A stretch of 64,000 bases of DNA, taken from Marinobacter nanhaiticus D15-8W (GTDB lineage Bacteria > Pseudomonadota > Gammaproteobacteria > Pseudomonadales > Oleiphilaceae). The notes beneath the pieces are model-generated. The model made no database searches and was not told the origin of the DNA. It saw only the letters and a list, made by a program, of their open reading frames with translations. Positions 38,388 through 47,906 of the stretch are shown piece after piece. The DNA lies in assembly GCF_036511935.1 (NCBI RefSeq), contig NZ_AP028878.1, positions 2,542,001 to 2,606,000 of the forward strand, written 5' to 3'. A program made the translations under genes and the position numbers. The first letter of the stretch is position 1. Every line of letters begins with the position of its first letter.

Positions 38388-40046
38388 ATGAACGGTACGT
38401 TGGCAGGGGATGAAAGTCCGCCCAGCGCCTGGGCGCCATTTGCGCACCTGGCGTTCACCTTGCTCTGGACCGCGACGGTGATCTCCAACGTCGGCACCTG
38501 GATGCACGACGTGGCATCCGGCTGGCTGATGACGTCGTTATCGCCGTCACCGTCGATGGTAGCGCTGGTGCAGGCTGCCACCACCGCACCCATCTTCCTG
38601 TTCGCCCTGGGGGCCGGAGCGCTGGCCGATATTCTGGATCGGCGGCTGCTGCTGGTCGCCGTAATGGCCATACAGGGTGTCAGTGCCGCGGTTCTCGGCG
38701 CGCTGGTGATGACGGGTGGGGTGAATGCATGGACATTGCTTGCCTTCACCTTTCTCTCCGGCGCCTGTGCCGCCTTTATCGCGCCAGCCTGGCAGGCGAT
38801 CGTGCCGCAGCTCGTGCCCAAAGCCAAACTTCAGTCGGCTGTCGTACTGAACAGCGTTGGCATCAACATCAGTCGCGCTATAGGCCCCGCGCTGGCCGGC
38901 GTGATTATCCCGGTGCTGGGCATCGCCTGGCCGTACCTGCTCAACGCAGTGAGCTTCGTCGTGGTGATCGGGGTCTTGCTGTGGTGGTCCCCGCCGGCGA
39001 AGCCCGCTCAACAGTTACCTCTTGAGCGTTTCTGGAGCGCCACCCGCGCCGGCCTGCGTTTCGCCCGCGCCAGCGGCCCGCTTAAGAGCACGCTTGTCCG
39101 GGCCGTGGCCTTCTTTATCTTTGCAAGCGCCTACTGGGCGTTGCTCCCGCTGATCGTCCGTCAGGAATTACAGGGTAGTGCGTCACTTTATGGCCTGATG
39201 CTCGGGGTCATCGGCCTTGGCGCTGTGGCCGGTGCGCTGGTACTGCCGCGCATCAGGAGAAAACTGCGTCCCGACGCATTGGTTTCGCTGGGTACGTTGG
39301 GAACCGCCCTGGTGCTGGTCGTGTTCGCGGCAAGCCCCTGGCCCCAGGCATCGATCATCGCAAGCTTCCTGGCCGGTGCTTGCTGGATCACTGTCCTCTC
39401 GAGCCTCAATGTTTCGGCACAGACTGCACTGCCGGATTGGGTGAGGGCCCGGGGGTTGTCGATCTTTATCACCGTATTCTTCGGTTCGATGACGCTGGGG
39501 AGCCTGGCCTGGGGCCAACTGGCGGAAACCGTCGGAATTCCGATAACACTGCTCCTGGCGGCGGCAGGTTCGATCATCGCTGCCTTGATGGCGCGCCCAT
39601 TCCGGCTACACCAAGGCGCGGAACTGGATCTCTCGCCCTCGGCGCACTGGCCTCAACCGCTGGTCAGCAGCGACGTCGAATACGATCGCGGGCCGGTCAT
39701 GGTGACCATCGAGTATCGCGTGGCACCAAAGGATACCGAGGCCTTTGCAGCCGCTATGAACGACCTTCGGCAGGTACGTCAGCGCAATGGCGCCTATGCC
39801 TGGGGACTCTTCGAGGATGTCGCCGTGCCCGGCCATTTCACCGAGTACTTCCTGGAGGAATCCTGGGTTGAACACCTACGCCATCACGAGCGGGTGTCCG
39901 AAAGCGATCGCCTGGTCCAGGAGCGGGTGCGCGCTTTTCACATCGAACCGGAGCCCCCGCGGGTAAGGCACCATCTCGCGCCGGAGCACCACCAGAATTC
40001 GCCGGAATCGACCGATCCGCCCTCAAGTGCAGGAGAGCTCCTATGA
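38388..40046 (+). CDS. MFS transporter with C-terminal ABM-like domain
   Basis: A 552-residue major facilitator of the MFS_3 type. About the first 405 residues form 11-12 helices with the DILDRR loop between TM2 and TM3. Residues from about 430 on (VMVTIEYRVAPKDTEAFAAA, YAWGLFEDVAVPGHFTEYF, ESWVEHLRHHERV) look like a soluble ferredoxin-like domain of the antibiotic-biosynthesis-monooxygenase kind. A Pro/His-rich tail closes it. This architecture recurs in the family. It probably exports a product or toxic intermediate of the cluster. The stop overlaps the first XapX gene by ATGA. Confidence 0.88.
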   Translation: MNGTLAGDESPPSAWAPFAHLAFTLLWTATVISNVGTWMHDVASGWLMTSLSPSPSMVALVQAATTAPIFLFALGAGALADILDRRLLLVAVMAIQGVSAAVLGALVMTGGVNAWTLLAFTFLSGACAAFIAPAWQAIVPQLVPKAKLQSAVVLNSVGINISRAIGPALAGVIIPVLGIAWPYLLNAVSFVVVIGVLLWWSPPAKPAQQLPLERFWSATRAGLRFARASGPLKSTLVRAVAFFIFASAYWALLPLIVRQELQGSASLYGLMLGVIGLGAVAGALVLPRIRRKLRPDALVSLGTLGTALVLVVFAASPWPQASIIASFLAGACWITVLSSLNVSAQTALPDWVRARGLSIFITVFFGSMTLGSLAWGQLAETVGIPITLLLAAAGSIIAALMARPFRLHQGAELDLSPSAHWPQPLVSSDVEYDRGPVMVTIEYRVAPKDTEAFAAAMNDLRQVRQRNGAYAWGLFEDVAVPGHFTEYFLEESWVEHLRHHERVSESDRLVQERVRAFHIEPEPPRVRHHLAPEHHQNSPESTDPPSSAGELL

Positions 40047-40267
40047 AAATTGCCCTTGGGCTGCTGCTCGCGCTGGTCATCGGGATTACCTGTCGTAAGG
40101 CGGGCGTTCCGCTACCCGCTCCCCCCGTGCTGATAGGTGGCTTACTCGTACTGGCCATGACCCTCGGTTACGTGACCGCCGACCGTTTTGCCGCGCACCG
40201 CAAGGCGACGACCCGGCATCTCTGCGGAGGCCCCACAGGACATACCGAGGAGCAGCACCATGGCTAG
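40043..40267 (+). CDS. XapX-domain membrane peptide 1
   Basis: A 74-residue protein of two hydrophobic helices (IALGLLLALVIGITC, VLIGGLLVLAMTLGYVTADRF) joined by the signature loop AGVPLPAPP, which is the XapX (DUF1427) domain. A hydrophilic His-rich tail follows (HRKATTRHLCGGPTGHTEEQ). Function of the family is unknown to me. It is translationally coupled to the MFS gene and overlaps the second XapX gene by 8 bases. Confidence 0.88.
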   Translation: MKIALGLLLALVIGITCRKAGVPLPAPPVLIGGLLVLAMTLGYVTADRFAAHRKATTRHLCGGPTGHTEEQHHG

Positions 40268-40421
40268 CGGCGCGATTGGATTGTTACTCGGCTTCCTCAT
40301 CGGGCTGGGCTGCCGATGGTTCGATTTACCCCTGCCGGCACCACCGAAGATTGTAGGTGCACTGCTCGTCGTAGCGATGACCCTGGGATTTCTCGGTGCG
40401 GACTGGATCCCCGTGGGATAG
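40260..40421 (+). CDS. XapX-domain membrane peptide 2
   Basis: A 53-residue paralogue of the preceding gene, with two helices around FDLPLPAPPK. ATG 40260 has GAGGAG eight bases before it inside the end of XapX 1. Upstream in-frame starts lie in the previous gene and lack ribosome sites. It lacks the hydrophilic tail of copy 1. Two slightly different copies in tandem might form a hetero-oligomeric membrane pore or clamp; this is only a guess. Confidence 0.88.
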   Translation: MASGAIGLLLGFLIGLGCRWFDLPLPAPPKIVGALLVVAMTLGFLGADWIPVG

Positions 40422-40454
40422 CGCCTTTTACCCCTGTCAAAGGAGATACATATC

Positions 40455-42299
40455 ATGAATCCGGACCTGATCCTCTATAACGGCAAGCTGCATACAGTGG
40501 ACCCGGAGCAGCCGAGTGCCAGTGCGGTTGTGGTCAACGATGGCTTTATCCAGGCAGTAGGCAGTGATGAACAGGTCATGAAGCTACGTGCCGACACCAC
40601 GCGGGTCATCAATCTTAACGGCCGTGCCTGTATACCCGGGCTGAACGACTCCCACCTGCACCTCATTCGCGGCGGCCTGAACTATAACCTCGAACTCCGG
40701 TGGGAAGGCGTTCCCTCGCTAGCGGACGCCATGCGCCTACTTAAACAGCAGGCGGACCGGACACCCACACCGCAATGGGTCAGGGTCGTGGGCGGGTGGA
40801 GCGAGTTTCAGTTTGCCGAAAGACGCATGCCGACGTTGGACGAACTCAATGCCGCTGCGCCAGACACTCCGGTATTTGTTCTACATCTATACGATCGTGC
40901 GTTGCTCAATCGAGCCGCGTTGAAAGTCGTGGGCTACGGTAAGGACACCCCGAATCCGCCGGGCGGCGAGATCCAGCGGGACGGGCAGGGCAATCCGACA
41001 GGCATGCTGATTGCCCGACCGAACGCGATGATTCTCTACTCGACCCTGGCCAAGGGGCCGGCCCTGCCTTTGGAGTACCAGGTGAACTCGACGCGCCAGT
41101 TCATGCGCGAACTGAACCGGTTGGGTGTCACCAGCGCGATCGATGCCGGCGGTGGTTTCCAGAACTACCCGGAGGATTACCAGGTGATCCAGCAACTGGC
41201 GGATGCCGGCGACTTGACCGTGCGTATCGCGTACAACCTTTTCACGCAGAAGCCCAAGGCAGAGTTGCAGGATTTCCAGCACTGGTCGGAGATTGTGGAG
41301 TACCAGCAGGGTAACGATTTCTTCCGGCACAACGGCGCTGGCGAAATGCTGGTGTTTTCTGCGGCGGACTTCGAAGACTTCCTGGAGCCTCGCCCGGATT
41401 TGCCCGCGGGCATGGAAGACGAGCTGGAACCGGTCGTCCGCCACCTGGTAGAGCAGCGCTGGCCGTTCCGGTTGCATGCGACCTACGACGAGTCGATCTC
41501 CCGGATGCTGGATGTATTCGAGAAGGTCAACGCCGACGTGCCGTTCGATGGCTTGCCCTGGTTCTTCGACCATGCCGAAACCATCAGCCCGCGCAGCATC
41601 GAGCGGGTGAAAGCACTGGGCGGCGGTATCGCGATCCAGGATCGTATGGCCTTCCGGGGCGAATACTTTGTCGATCGCTACGGCAATGAGGCCGCAGAGC
41701 AGACCCCGCCCATCGCTCGCATGCTGGGTGAGGACATTCCCGTTGGCGCGGGTACGGATGCGACCCGCGTGTCCAGCTACAACCCCTGGACCTCGCTTTA
41801 CTGGCTGATCAGTGGACGCACCGTTGGCGGCCTTCAGCTCTATCAGGAAGGGCTACCAAGGCAGACCGCGCTGGAACTCTTCACCCGTGGCAGCGCCTGG
41901 TTTTCGTCGGAACAAGGCAAGAAAGGGCAGATCAAATCCGGTCAATTGGCTGATTTCACGGTGTTGTCGGCGGACCTGATGACGGTAGAGGAAGAGGCGA
42001 TCAAGACCATCGAGTCGGTGTTGACCATCGTCGGCGGGAAGGTGGTGTACGGCGCAGAGGAATTCAGCGCCCTTGGGCCTCCCTCGATTCCGGTACTGCC
42101 TGACTGGTCGCCCGTGGCGATGGTGCCCGGGCACTGGAAACCTACGGCGTCCGATGCGGCGCCAGCATCGTTGCACCTATGCGCAGGGAGCTGTGGCGTC
42201 CACGGCCACCAGCACGACCGGGCCCGCAAGTCGACTGTGCCCGCGACCGATCTACGGGGCTTTTGGGGCGCATTGGGTTGTTCATGCTTCAGTTTTTAG
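40455..42299 (+). CDS. YtcJ-type metal-dependent amidohydrolase
   Basis: Amidohydrolase-superfamily enzyme of 614 residues, probably cleaving an amide or cyclic amide; substrate unknown. Features are the N-terminal beta-sandwich (ILYNGKLHTVDPEQPSASAV), the metal motif NDSHLHLIRGG, conserved His/Asp positions in FRLHATYDES, WFFDHAE and GAGTDATRVSSYNPW, and the returning sandwich GQIKSGQLADFTVLS. After about 550 comes an unusual tail with His/Cys clusters (LHLCAGSCGVHGHQHD) that ends FWGALGCSCFSF. A good AAGGAG precedes the ATG. It is 33 bases from XapX 2, so the same operon is likely. Confidence 0.88.
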   Translation: MNPDLILYNGKLHTVDPEQPSASAVVVNDGFIQAVGSDEQVMKLRADTTRVINLNGRACIPGLNDSHLHLIRGGLNYNLELRWEGVPSLADAMRLLKQQADRTPTPQWVRVVGGWSEFQFAERRMPTLDELNAAAPDTPVFVLHLYDRALLNRAALKVVGYGKDTPNPPGGEIQRDGQGNPTGMLIARPNAMILYSTLAKGPALPLEYQVNSTRQFMRELNRLGVTSAIDAGGGFQNYPEDYQVIQQLADAGDLTVRIAYNLFTQKPKAELQDFQHWSEIVEYQQGNDFFRHNGAGEMLVFSAADFEDFLEPRPDLPAGMEDELEPVVRHLVEQRWPFRLHATYDESISRMLDVFEKVNADVPFDGLPWFFDHAETISPRSIERVKALGGGIAIQDRMAFRGEYFVDRYGNEAAEQTPPIARMLGEDIPVGAGTDATRVSSYNPWTSLYWLISGRTVGGLQLYQEGLPRQTALELFTRGSAWFSSEQGKKGQIKSGQLADFTVLSADLMTVEEEAIKTIESVLTIVGGKVVYGAEEFSALGPPSIPVLPDWSPVAMVPGHWKPTASDAAPASLHLCAGSCGVHGHQHDRARKSTVPATDLRGFWGALGCSCFSF

Positions 42300-42439
42300 G
42301 CTCTTAGGTTTGTGGGTTCTTAATTTTCTAGGTTCCTTCGTCGACGTGCCGGGTTCACGTCATAGCGTTCAAAGGAGTTGTTCCCTTGACTGTGAGGTTC
42401 AAGGGCAAATTCACAGATGATCACCAAGAGGGAATGGAT

Positions 42440-43276
42440 ATGAGCGACAAACAAGCCAGTATCTTTACGACCAGCGACGGTACCGAGATCTACTACAAGG
42501 ATTGGGGTAGTGGACAACCGGTGGTGTTCAGTCACGGGTGGCCACTGACCGCCGATGCCTGGGAAAGTCAGATGATGTTCCTGGCGGAGAACGGCTTCCG
42601 CGCGATCGCCCACGATCGACGCGGGCACGGACGTTCCAGCCAGCCCTGGCACGGCAACGAAATGGATACCTATGCCGACGACCTGGCGGAACTCCTGGAT
42701 CACCTTGATATCAAGGACGCAATGTTGGTTGGCCATTCCACCGGTGGCGGCGAGGTAACCCGCTACCTGGGGCGCCACGGCACGTCCCGGGTTGCCAAGG
42801 CTGTGCTGGTAGGCGCGGTGCCGCCGATTATGCTCAAGAGCGAGAACAACCCCGTCGGGCTACCGATATCGGCTTTCGACGAGATCAGAAAGGGCGTGGC
42901 AACGGACCGTTCCCAGTTCTTTCAGGACATCACCACGCCGTTCTTTGGCGCGAATCGCGAGGGCGCCCAGGTCAGCCAGGGGATGCGTGACTCGTTCTGG
43001 CTGCAGGGCATGATGGGTGGCCTGAAGAACCAGTACGACTGTATCAAGGCGTTTTCCGAGACGGATTTCACCGAGGACCTACGCAAGATCGACATTCCCG
43101 TGCTGATTATCCATGGAGATGACGACCAGATCGTTCCGTTCGAGGGATCGGCCAAGCTCTCGGTGGAACTGCTCCCGCAGGCGGAGCTGAAAGTGTACCC
43201 GAGCGGTGACCACGCACTGGCGGATACCCATAAGGATGACCTGAATGCCGACCTGCTGGCGTTTGCGCAGGCCTGA
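42440..43276 (+). CDS. Alpha/beta hydrolase (cofactor-free chloroperoxidase/esterase type)
   Basis: A 278-residue alpha/beta hydrolase. The nucleophile elbow is [12 protein letters not shown], the oxyanion region [10 protein letters not shown], the acid in [11 protein letters not shown] and the histidine in SGDHAL. This is the pattern of non-heme chloroperoxidases and aryl esterases. ATG 42440 is chosen with AGAGGGA six bases before; ATG 42434 is alternative. It lies 140 bases after the amidohydrolase and ends just before a strong terminator-like hairpin. Confidence 0.9.
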   Translation: MSDKQASIFTTSDGTEIYYKDWGSGQPVVFSHGWPLTADAWESQMMFLAENGFRAIAHDRRGHGRSSQPWHGNEMDTYADDLAELLDHLDIKDAMLVGHSTGGGEVTRYLGRHGTSRVAKAVLVGAVPPIMLKSENNPVGLPISAFDEIRKGVATDRSQFFQDITTPFFGANREGAQVSQGMRDSFWLQGMMGGLKNQYDCIKAFSETDFTEDLRKIDIPVLIIHGDDDQIVPFEGSAKLSVELLPQAELKVYPSGDHALADTHKDDLNADLLAFAQA

Positions 43277-43283
43277 GAGGTTA

Positions 43284-43310
43284 GGGCCTGGCTCGTGCCA
43301 GGCCCTTGTT
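43284..43310 (+). terminator. Probable intrinsic terminator
   Basis: A perfect 9-bp G/C stem, GGGCCTGGC-TCGT-GCCAGGCCC (43284-43305), followed by TTGTT. It begins 7 bases after the chloroperoxidase-type gene, which suggests the end of the 37620-43276 transcription unit. The T run is interrupted, so termination may be partial. Confidence 0.7.
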
Positions 43311-43345
43311 CTCCGCCTGTCGAAGTTGCTAGCAGAAACATCGTG

Positions 43346-44128
43346 ATGAACCGACACGTCCTTTTCATTCATGGTGCCTGGCTTACCCCGGACGCGTGGC
43401 AGCCTTTTATGGGGCGTTTCCGGGCCTGCGGTTTCGTTTGCAGTGCGCCGCCATGGATCTACATGGAATGTCCGGTAACTGAGTTACGCCAGCATCCGGC
43501 ACGGTCACTGGCAACGCTCGATGTTAAACGCATCGTTGACCACTATGCGCAGCTGGTCACAGCTTACGAGGATCCGCCCATCCTGGTGGGGCATTCGTTT
43601 GGCGGGTTATTTGTCCAATTGCTGCTTGATCGGGGACTGGGTGCGTTGGGTATCGCCATTGATGCCGTTCCCCCGCGCGGCGTTCCTCCGGGGCTGACAG
43701 CGTTGATGGCGGCACTACCGCTGTTGACCACCTGGAACGGCTGGAACCGGGTCCTGACCATGACCCAGCCTCAGTTCATGCGGAATTTCGCTCAATCCCT
43801 GCCGCCGCAGGAAGCCAACGACGCGTACGGACGATATATTGTTCCGGCACCGGGGCGCATCTTCTTCCAGGCTGCGCTGGGCCTGGGTACCCGGGTCAAC
43901 TACGCCAATGATCGTCGGGCGCCCCTGCTACTCATGGCAGGCGAGGCGGATCGCACCATACAGGCATCGATGGTTAAGGCGACTTACAAACGCTACCGGC
44001 GCTCCGTCGCCGACACGAGCTATGTCAGCTTTCCCAATCGGACCCATTGGTTGATTGCCGAGGAGGGCTGGGAAGAGGTGGCCGACTGCGCCATCGAGTG
44101 GATCGAGAAGCAGCGTGCCGGGCTTTAG
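43346..44128 (+). CDS. Alpha/beta hydrolase, second copy type
   Basis: A 260-residue alpha/beta hydrolase only distantly related to the preceding one. It has HGAWLTPDAW at the oxyanion strand, the nucleophile in VGHSFGGLFVQLL, an acidic residue in LMAGEADRTI and His in PNRTHWLI. ATG 43346 is used; an in-frame extension upstream crosses the hairpin and is unlikely. No substrate can be assigned. Confidence 0.88.
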   Translation: MNRHVLFIHGAWLTPDAWQPFMGRFRACGFVCSAPPWIYMECPVTELRQHPARSLATLDVKRIVDHYAQLVTAYEDPPILVGHSFGGLFVQLLLDRGLGALGIAIDAVPPRGVPPGLTALMAALPLLTTWNGWNRVLTMTQPQFMRNFAQSLPPQEANDAYGRYIVPAPGRIFFQAALGLGTRVNYANDRRAPLLLMAGEADRTIQASMVKATYKRYRRSVADTSYVSFPNRTHWLIAEEGWEEVADCAIEWIEKQRAGL

Positions 44129-44259
44129 TGCAATACGGGGCTCTGGGGCTTTATCAGGTATCTTTTTGCGAGCGGCGGTGAATGCTGCGGCGCTATACTC
44201 ATACCACCGCATCTTGATCACGTCCGGTTTCCAGGGTCTCTTCCGACGGTAACGGTTTG

Positions 44260-47200
44260 ATGAATGCTCGCGCTCTCGTTCTTGTCATTATGCTTCTTCC
44301 CTGGACGGCCTGCCTCGCCCTGGATGCAAAGCTTTCTTTGGAGCAGTTCAATCATACCAAGTGGACTGTCCGCGAGCAGGGCCCGGGGCAGATTGGTGCT
44401 ATTGCCCAGACCAGTGATGGCTACCTTTGGCTCGGAGCCAATTATTCGCTGTACCGGTTCGACGGCGTGGAATTCGAACGTTTCGTTTCCAGTGACGGAG
44501 ACGCCGTCGCGACCGTTTCCCAATTGCTGGCCTCGCCAGATGGCTCTCTGTGGATCGGGAAACGGTTCGGTGGCGTCAGCGTCCTTCGGGACGGGCAGCT
44601 GGTCGATTATCCGCCAGGTCAGGATCTTCCGGAAGGCGCGGTTTACGCCCTTGCGGTTGATCACGACGGTGCCGTATGGGCGGCCGCTAATGCCGGTCTT
44701 GCCCGCTTTAATGGTCAACGGTGGGAAATCGTAGATACGGGCTGGAACTTTCCGGAAGAGAGCGCCCGCTCGGTATTCGTCGATCGCGATGGCACGACCT
44801 GGGCCGCCAGCGACGATCGTCTGTTCTATCTGCCCAAGGGCGAACACAGGTTCATCGATACCGGCGAGTCGATCGGATGGGTTACCGACATCGTTCAGTC
44901 TCCCGACGGGGCTATCTGGATCTCGCAAATGTACCCTGGCGCGGTCCGGCAGGTTGCCACGGGTAAGACTCCAGCCGAAATTTCCCTCGATGTCGCCCCC
45001 TCAGGCCTTCTTTTCGATAGCGACGGCATGCTTTGGATCGGAACGCACGGGGGTGGGCTAGTCAGGGTAAGCACGCCCGGGACTGAGCTCTCGACCGAGC
45101 CGGAGGATCGCCTTCGTCAGGAAGATGGGCTTTCGTCCGATGTGGTTGGCCTGCTTTTCGAGGATCGGGAAGGCATTGTCTGGGCAGGGACCAGTACCGG
45201 CCTAGACCGCTTCAAGTATGCTTCAGCCGTGCCCGCTTGCATATCGAGCGGCGCCTACAACGTAGCGCTTGCTGCCACACCAGATGGTGCGATTTGGGCC
45301 GGGTCGAGCAACCAGCCGGTCACGCGGCTTTTGAATGGTCAGGCCAGGACCGCCGCACCCGCGCTACCGGTAACGGCGGCAGCTACGGATCAAGCGGGGA
45401 CCGTGTGGATGGGCGGCCCCGGCGGCATTTGGCGATCTCGTGGTGAGGAACTGCTCCACGTGACTTACCTCCCGGTCGAAGACCCGGCCGAGGCCGCGGT
45501 CCGGGCACTGACGATGGATCGCTCGGGGACCCTTTGGGTGTCGATCAACCGATCAGGTCTCTTTACCTGGAAAGAGGGCGCGTGGACCCAGCCGCCACCA
45601 GTTTCCGACGCGTCTCTCCAGCAAATGCCGGTTGTTGCCGCGACGGACGAACAGGGCAGGGCCTGGTTCGGTTACCGCGACAACCTGCTGGTCAGGCGAG
45701 AGGGCGAATCGATCCGGATCTGGGACGGCAAGGACGGGCTCAAAGTCGGCCATGTGACGGCGCTGTTTCATAGCGAGAGAGGGGTATGGTTGGGCGGTAA
45801 CGAGGGCTTGGGGTTGCTGTCTGGAGAAGGTTTTATCCCGATCGAAAGTGAAACCCCGTCCTTGCTCCGTGGCATTCATGCGGTGATCGAAGTTGCAAAC
45901 GGCGACCTCTGGTTGCACTCCGCTGCCGCTGTGATCATGGTCCCCGCGACAGAGCTCCAGCGAGCACTGGCAGAGAACGGGTACAAGGTGCGTCTGCGAT
46001 CGTTCGAACGTATCGACCGGCTGCCGGACGACCCTTTCCGCATCCATCCACTGCCCACGGCCATCAGCAGTGCCGATGGCAGGCTCTGGTTCGCGTCTGC
46101 CAGTGGTGTCATGTGGCTTGATCCCGCCAATCTTCACGACAGCCAGACCCTGCCTACCGTCGCCATAAAGCGGGTGGCCGTCGATACTGAACCATTGGTA
46201 ATCGGGCAAGGTGAAAGTGTGTTGCCTCCCAGACCCGGCCACCTTGTTATAGACTACGCCGGCTTGCATTTCGCCGCGCCCGAAGCCCTACGTTATCGCT
46301 ATCGCCTGACGGGCTACGACAATCGCTGGCAGGACGTCGGCGGTCAGCGGCGGGCTATCTACACCGGATTGGGCCCGGGGAGTTACCGTTTCGAAGTGGA
46401 GGCCATCACTGGCCAGGGCCTCCCCAGCGTACAACCGGCTTCATTGGCCTTCCGTATTCCGCCGGTGATCTACAACAGCCCGCTTTTCAAGATGTTCTAT
46501 GTGATGATTGGGGCCGGGTTGCTGTGGAGTCTCTACATCCTTCGTCTGCGCTACCTCGAATCGAACCTTCGCGCCCGTCTGGAAGAACGTCACCGCGAAC
46601 GCGAGCGAATAGCTCGTGAGCTTCACGACACGTTGCTGCAGGGATTCCAGGGGCTGGTGCTGCAGTTCCAGGCCATTGCCGAAAAGCTGGATCGTACGGC
46701 GCCGTTGCGCATCCAGATGGAGCGGGCGCTCGACCGGGCAGACGAGGCGCTTGCCGAGGGACGGGACCGGGTGCGGAACCTGCGCGATGGATCGAACAAG
46801 GATCTCATGGGAAGGTTAACGGACGTGGCGCAAAGCCTGGTTCCGGGGGATGCCAGTCCGCTGAAGCTTGTGCTCAAGGGGACGGCGATGCCGCTGAACC
46901 CCATTGTCCACGACGAAATTTACTGGATAGCCCGGGAAGCGATTATTAATGCCAGTAAACATGCCCAAGCGAGTGAAATCAGGGTGATTGTGACCTTCGG
47001 CACGGCCGCATTCCAGCTCAAGGTCCGTGACAACGGCGCTGGTCTGGAGCTGCGGGATGGCAAGGAGGATCCTGCTGGCCACTGGGGCCTGCGAGGCATG
47101 CAGGAGCGTGCGGACTGGATTGGCGGTTCAATCAAGATTGCGAGCGAGAAGGACAAGGGAACCGAGGTGCGTCTTCAGGTTCCCGGTGATCGGGCCTACC

Positions 47201-47283
47201 GGTCGGACGTGCGGCAGATACCCCGCTGGCTCAGGCCCATCATCTATGGCAGGAGGAAGCTGTGGCGTCATCCGGTTCGATAA
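44260..47283 (+). CDS. Propeller-type sensor histidine kinase (Reg_prop, Y_Y_Y, HisKA_3)
   Basis: A 1007-residue membrane kinase. A signal peptide (MNARALVLVIMLLPWTACLA) precedes a large periplasmic part of repeated propeller blades (QTSDGYLWLGANYSLYRFDG, SPDGAIWISQ, DREGIVWAGTSTGLDRF) and a Y_Y_Y domain (LRYRYRLTGYDNRW, GLGPGSYRFEVEA). After one transmembrane helix comes HisKA_3 with His789 in ERIARELHDTLLQGFQG, then HATPase_c (EAIINASKHA, WGLRGMQERA). Similar sensors in other bacteria respond to extracellular carbohydrates or small molecules. It overlaps its response regulator by 22 bases. Confidence 0.93.
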   Translation: MNARALVLVIMLLPWTACLALDAKLSLEQFNHTKWTVREQGPGQIGAIAQTSDGYLWLGANYSLYRFDGVEFERFVSSDGDAVATVSQLLASPDGSLWIGKRFGGVSVLRDGQLVDYPPGQDLPEGAVYALAVDHDGAVWAAANAGLARFNGQRWEIVDTGWNFPEESARSVFVDRDGTTWAASDDRLFYLPKGEHRFIDTGESIGWVTDIVQSPDGAIWISQMYPGAVRQVATGKTPAEISLDVAPSGLLFDSDGMLWIGTHGGGLVRVSTPGTELSTEPEDRLRQEDGLSSDVVGLLFEDREGIVWAGTSTGLDRFKYASAVPACISSGAYNVALAATPDGAIWAGSSNQPVTRLLNGQARTAAPALPVTAAATDQAGTVWMGGPGGIWRSRGEELLHVTYLPVEDPAEAAVRALTMDRSGTLWVSINRSGLFTWKEGAWTQPPPVSDASLQQMPVVAATDEQGRAWFGYRDNLLVRREGESIRIWDGKDGLKVGHVTALFHSERGVWLGGNEGLGLLSGEGFIPIESETPSLLRGIHAVIEVANGDLWLHSAAAVIMVPATELQRALAENGYKVRLRSFERIDRLPDDPFRIHPLPTAISSADGRLWFASASGVMWLDPANLHDSQTLPTVAIKRVAVDTEPLVIGQGESVLPPRPGHLVIDYAGLHFAAPEALRYRYRLTGYDNRWQDVGGQRRAIYTGLGPGSYRFEVEAITGQGLPSVQPASLAFRIPPVIYNSPLFKMFYVMIGAGLLWSLYILRLRYLESNLRARLEERHRERERIARELHDTLLQGFQGLVLQFQAIAEKLDRTAPLRIQMERALDRADEALAEGRDRVRNLRDGSNKDLMGRLTDVAQSLVPGDASPLKLVLKGTAMPLNPIVHDEIYWIAREAIINASKHAQASEIRVIVTFGTAAFQLKVRDNGAGLELRDGKEDPAGHWGLRGMQERADWIGGSIKIASEKDKGTEVRLQVPGDRAYRSDVRQIPRWLRPIIYGRRKLWRHPVR

Positions 47284-47906
47284 TCAAGGTCATGGTGGCT
47301 GACGACCACCCACTGATCCGGGAGGGCATTGCGGCGGTCATTGAAAGCCAGGCCGACATTGCCCTGGTTGGAGAGGCGAACAATGGTCGCGAAGCTGTGG
47401 AGGGTTTCCTGCAGCACCAGCCCGACGTGATCCTGATGGATTTGCAAATGCCGGAAATGAATGGCATCGACGCCATTCGAGCGATTCACCAGGGTGCGCC
47501 GTCAGCCCGGATTGCCGTACTCACCACCTACCGGGGCGACGTGCGCGCCCTACATGCGATCCAGGCGGGTGCCGTGGGCTATCTTCTCAAGAGCTCCCTG
47601 CGACGGGAGCTGGTCGATGCCATTCGCGCATTGGCTGCGGGCAAGCGCTGGTTCCCGCCCGAAATCGCGGCCGAACTTGCCGAGCACCTCGGCGTAGAAA
47701 ACCTGAGCTTGCGGGAAGTCGAAGTGTTGCAGCTGATATCCCTCGGTCACGCCAATAAGGTCATTGCAAAGCGGCTTGCGATTACTGAGGACACGGTAAA
47801 AGGGCATGTAAAAAGCGTTATCGCCAAACTCGGAGCCAACAACCGGACCCACGCCGTGGCCATAGGCCTGAAACGGGGCATCATCGATTCATCCCTGGTG
47901 GGATAG
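47262..47906 (+). CDS. LuxR/NarL-family response regulator
   Basis: A 214-residue regulator with an N-terminal receiver (ADDHPLIREGIAAVI; phospho-acceptor Asp60 in DVILMDLQMPEMNGID) and a C-terminal LuxR-type helix-turn-helix (LSLREVEVLQLISLGHANKV, ITEDTVKGHVKSVIAKLGA). GTG 47262 lies inside the kinase gene and gives translational coupling; an ATG at 47292 would cut into the first strand. It is the cognate regulator of the propeller kinase. Targets may include the hydrolase cluster upstream, which is inferred only from position. Confidence 0.93.
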   Translation: MASSGSIIKVMVADDHPLIREGIAAVIESQADIALVGEANNGREAVEGFLQHQPDVILMDLQMPEMNGIDAIRAIHQGAPSARIAVLTTYRGDVRALHAIQAGAVGYLLKSSLRRELVDAIRALAAGKRWFPPEIAAELAEHLGVENLSLREVEVLQLISLGHANKVIAKRLAITEDTVKGHVKSVIAKLGANNRTHAVAIGLKRGIIDSSLVG

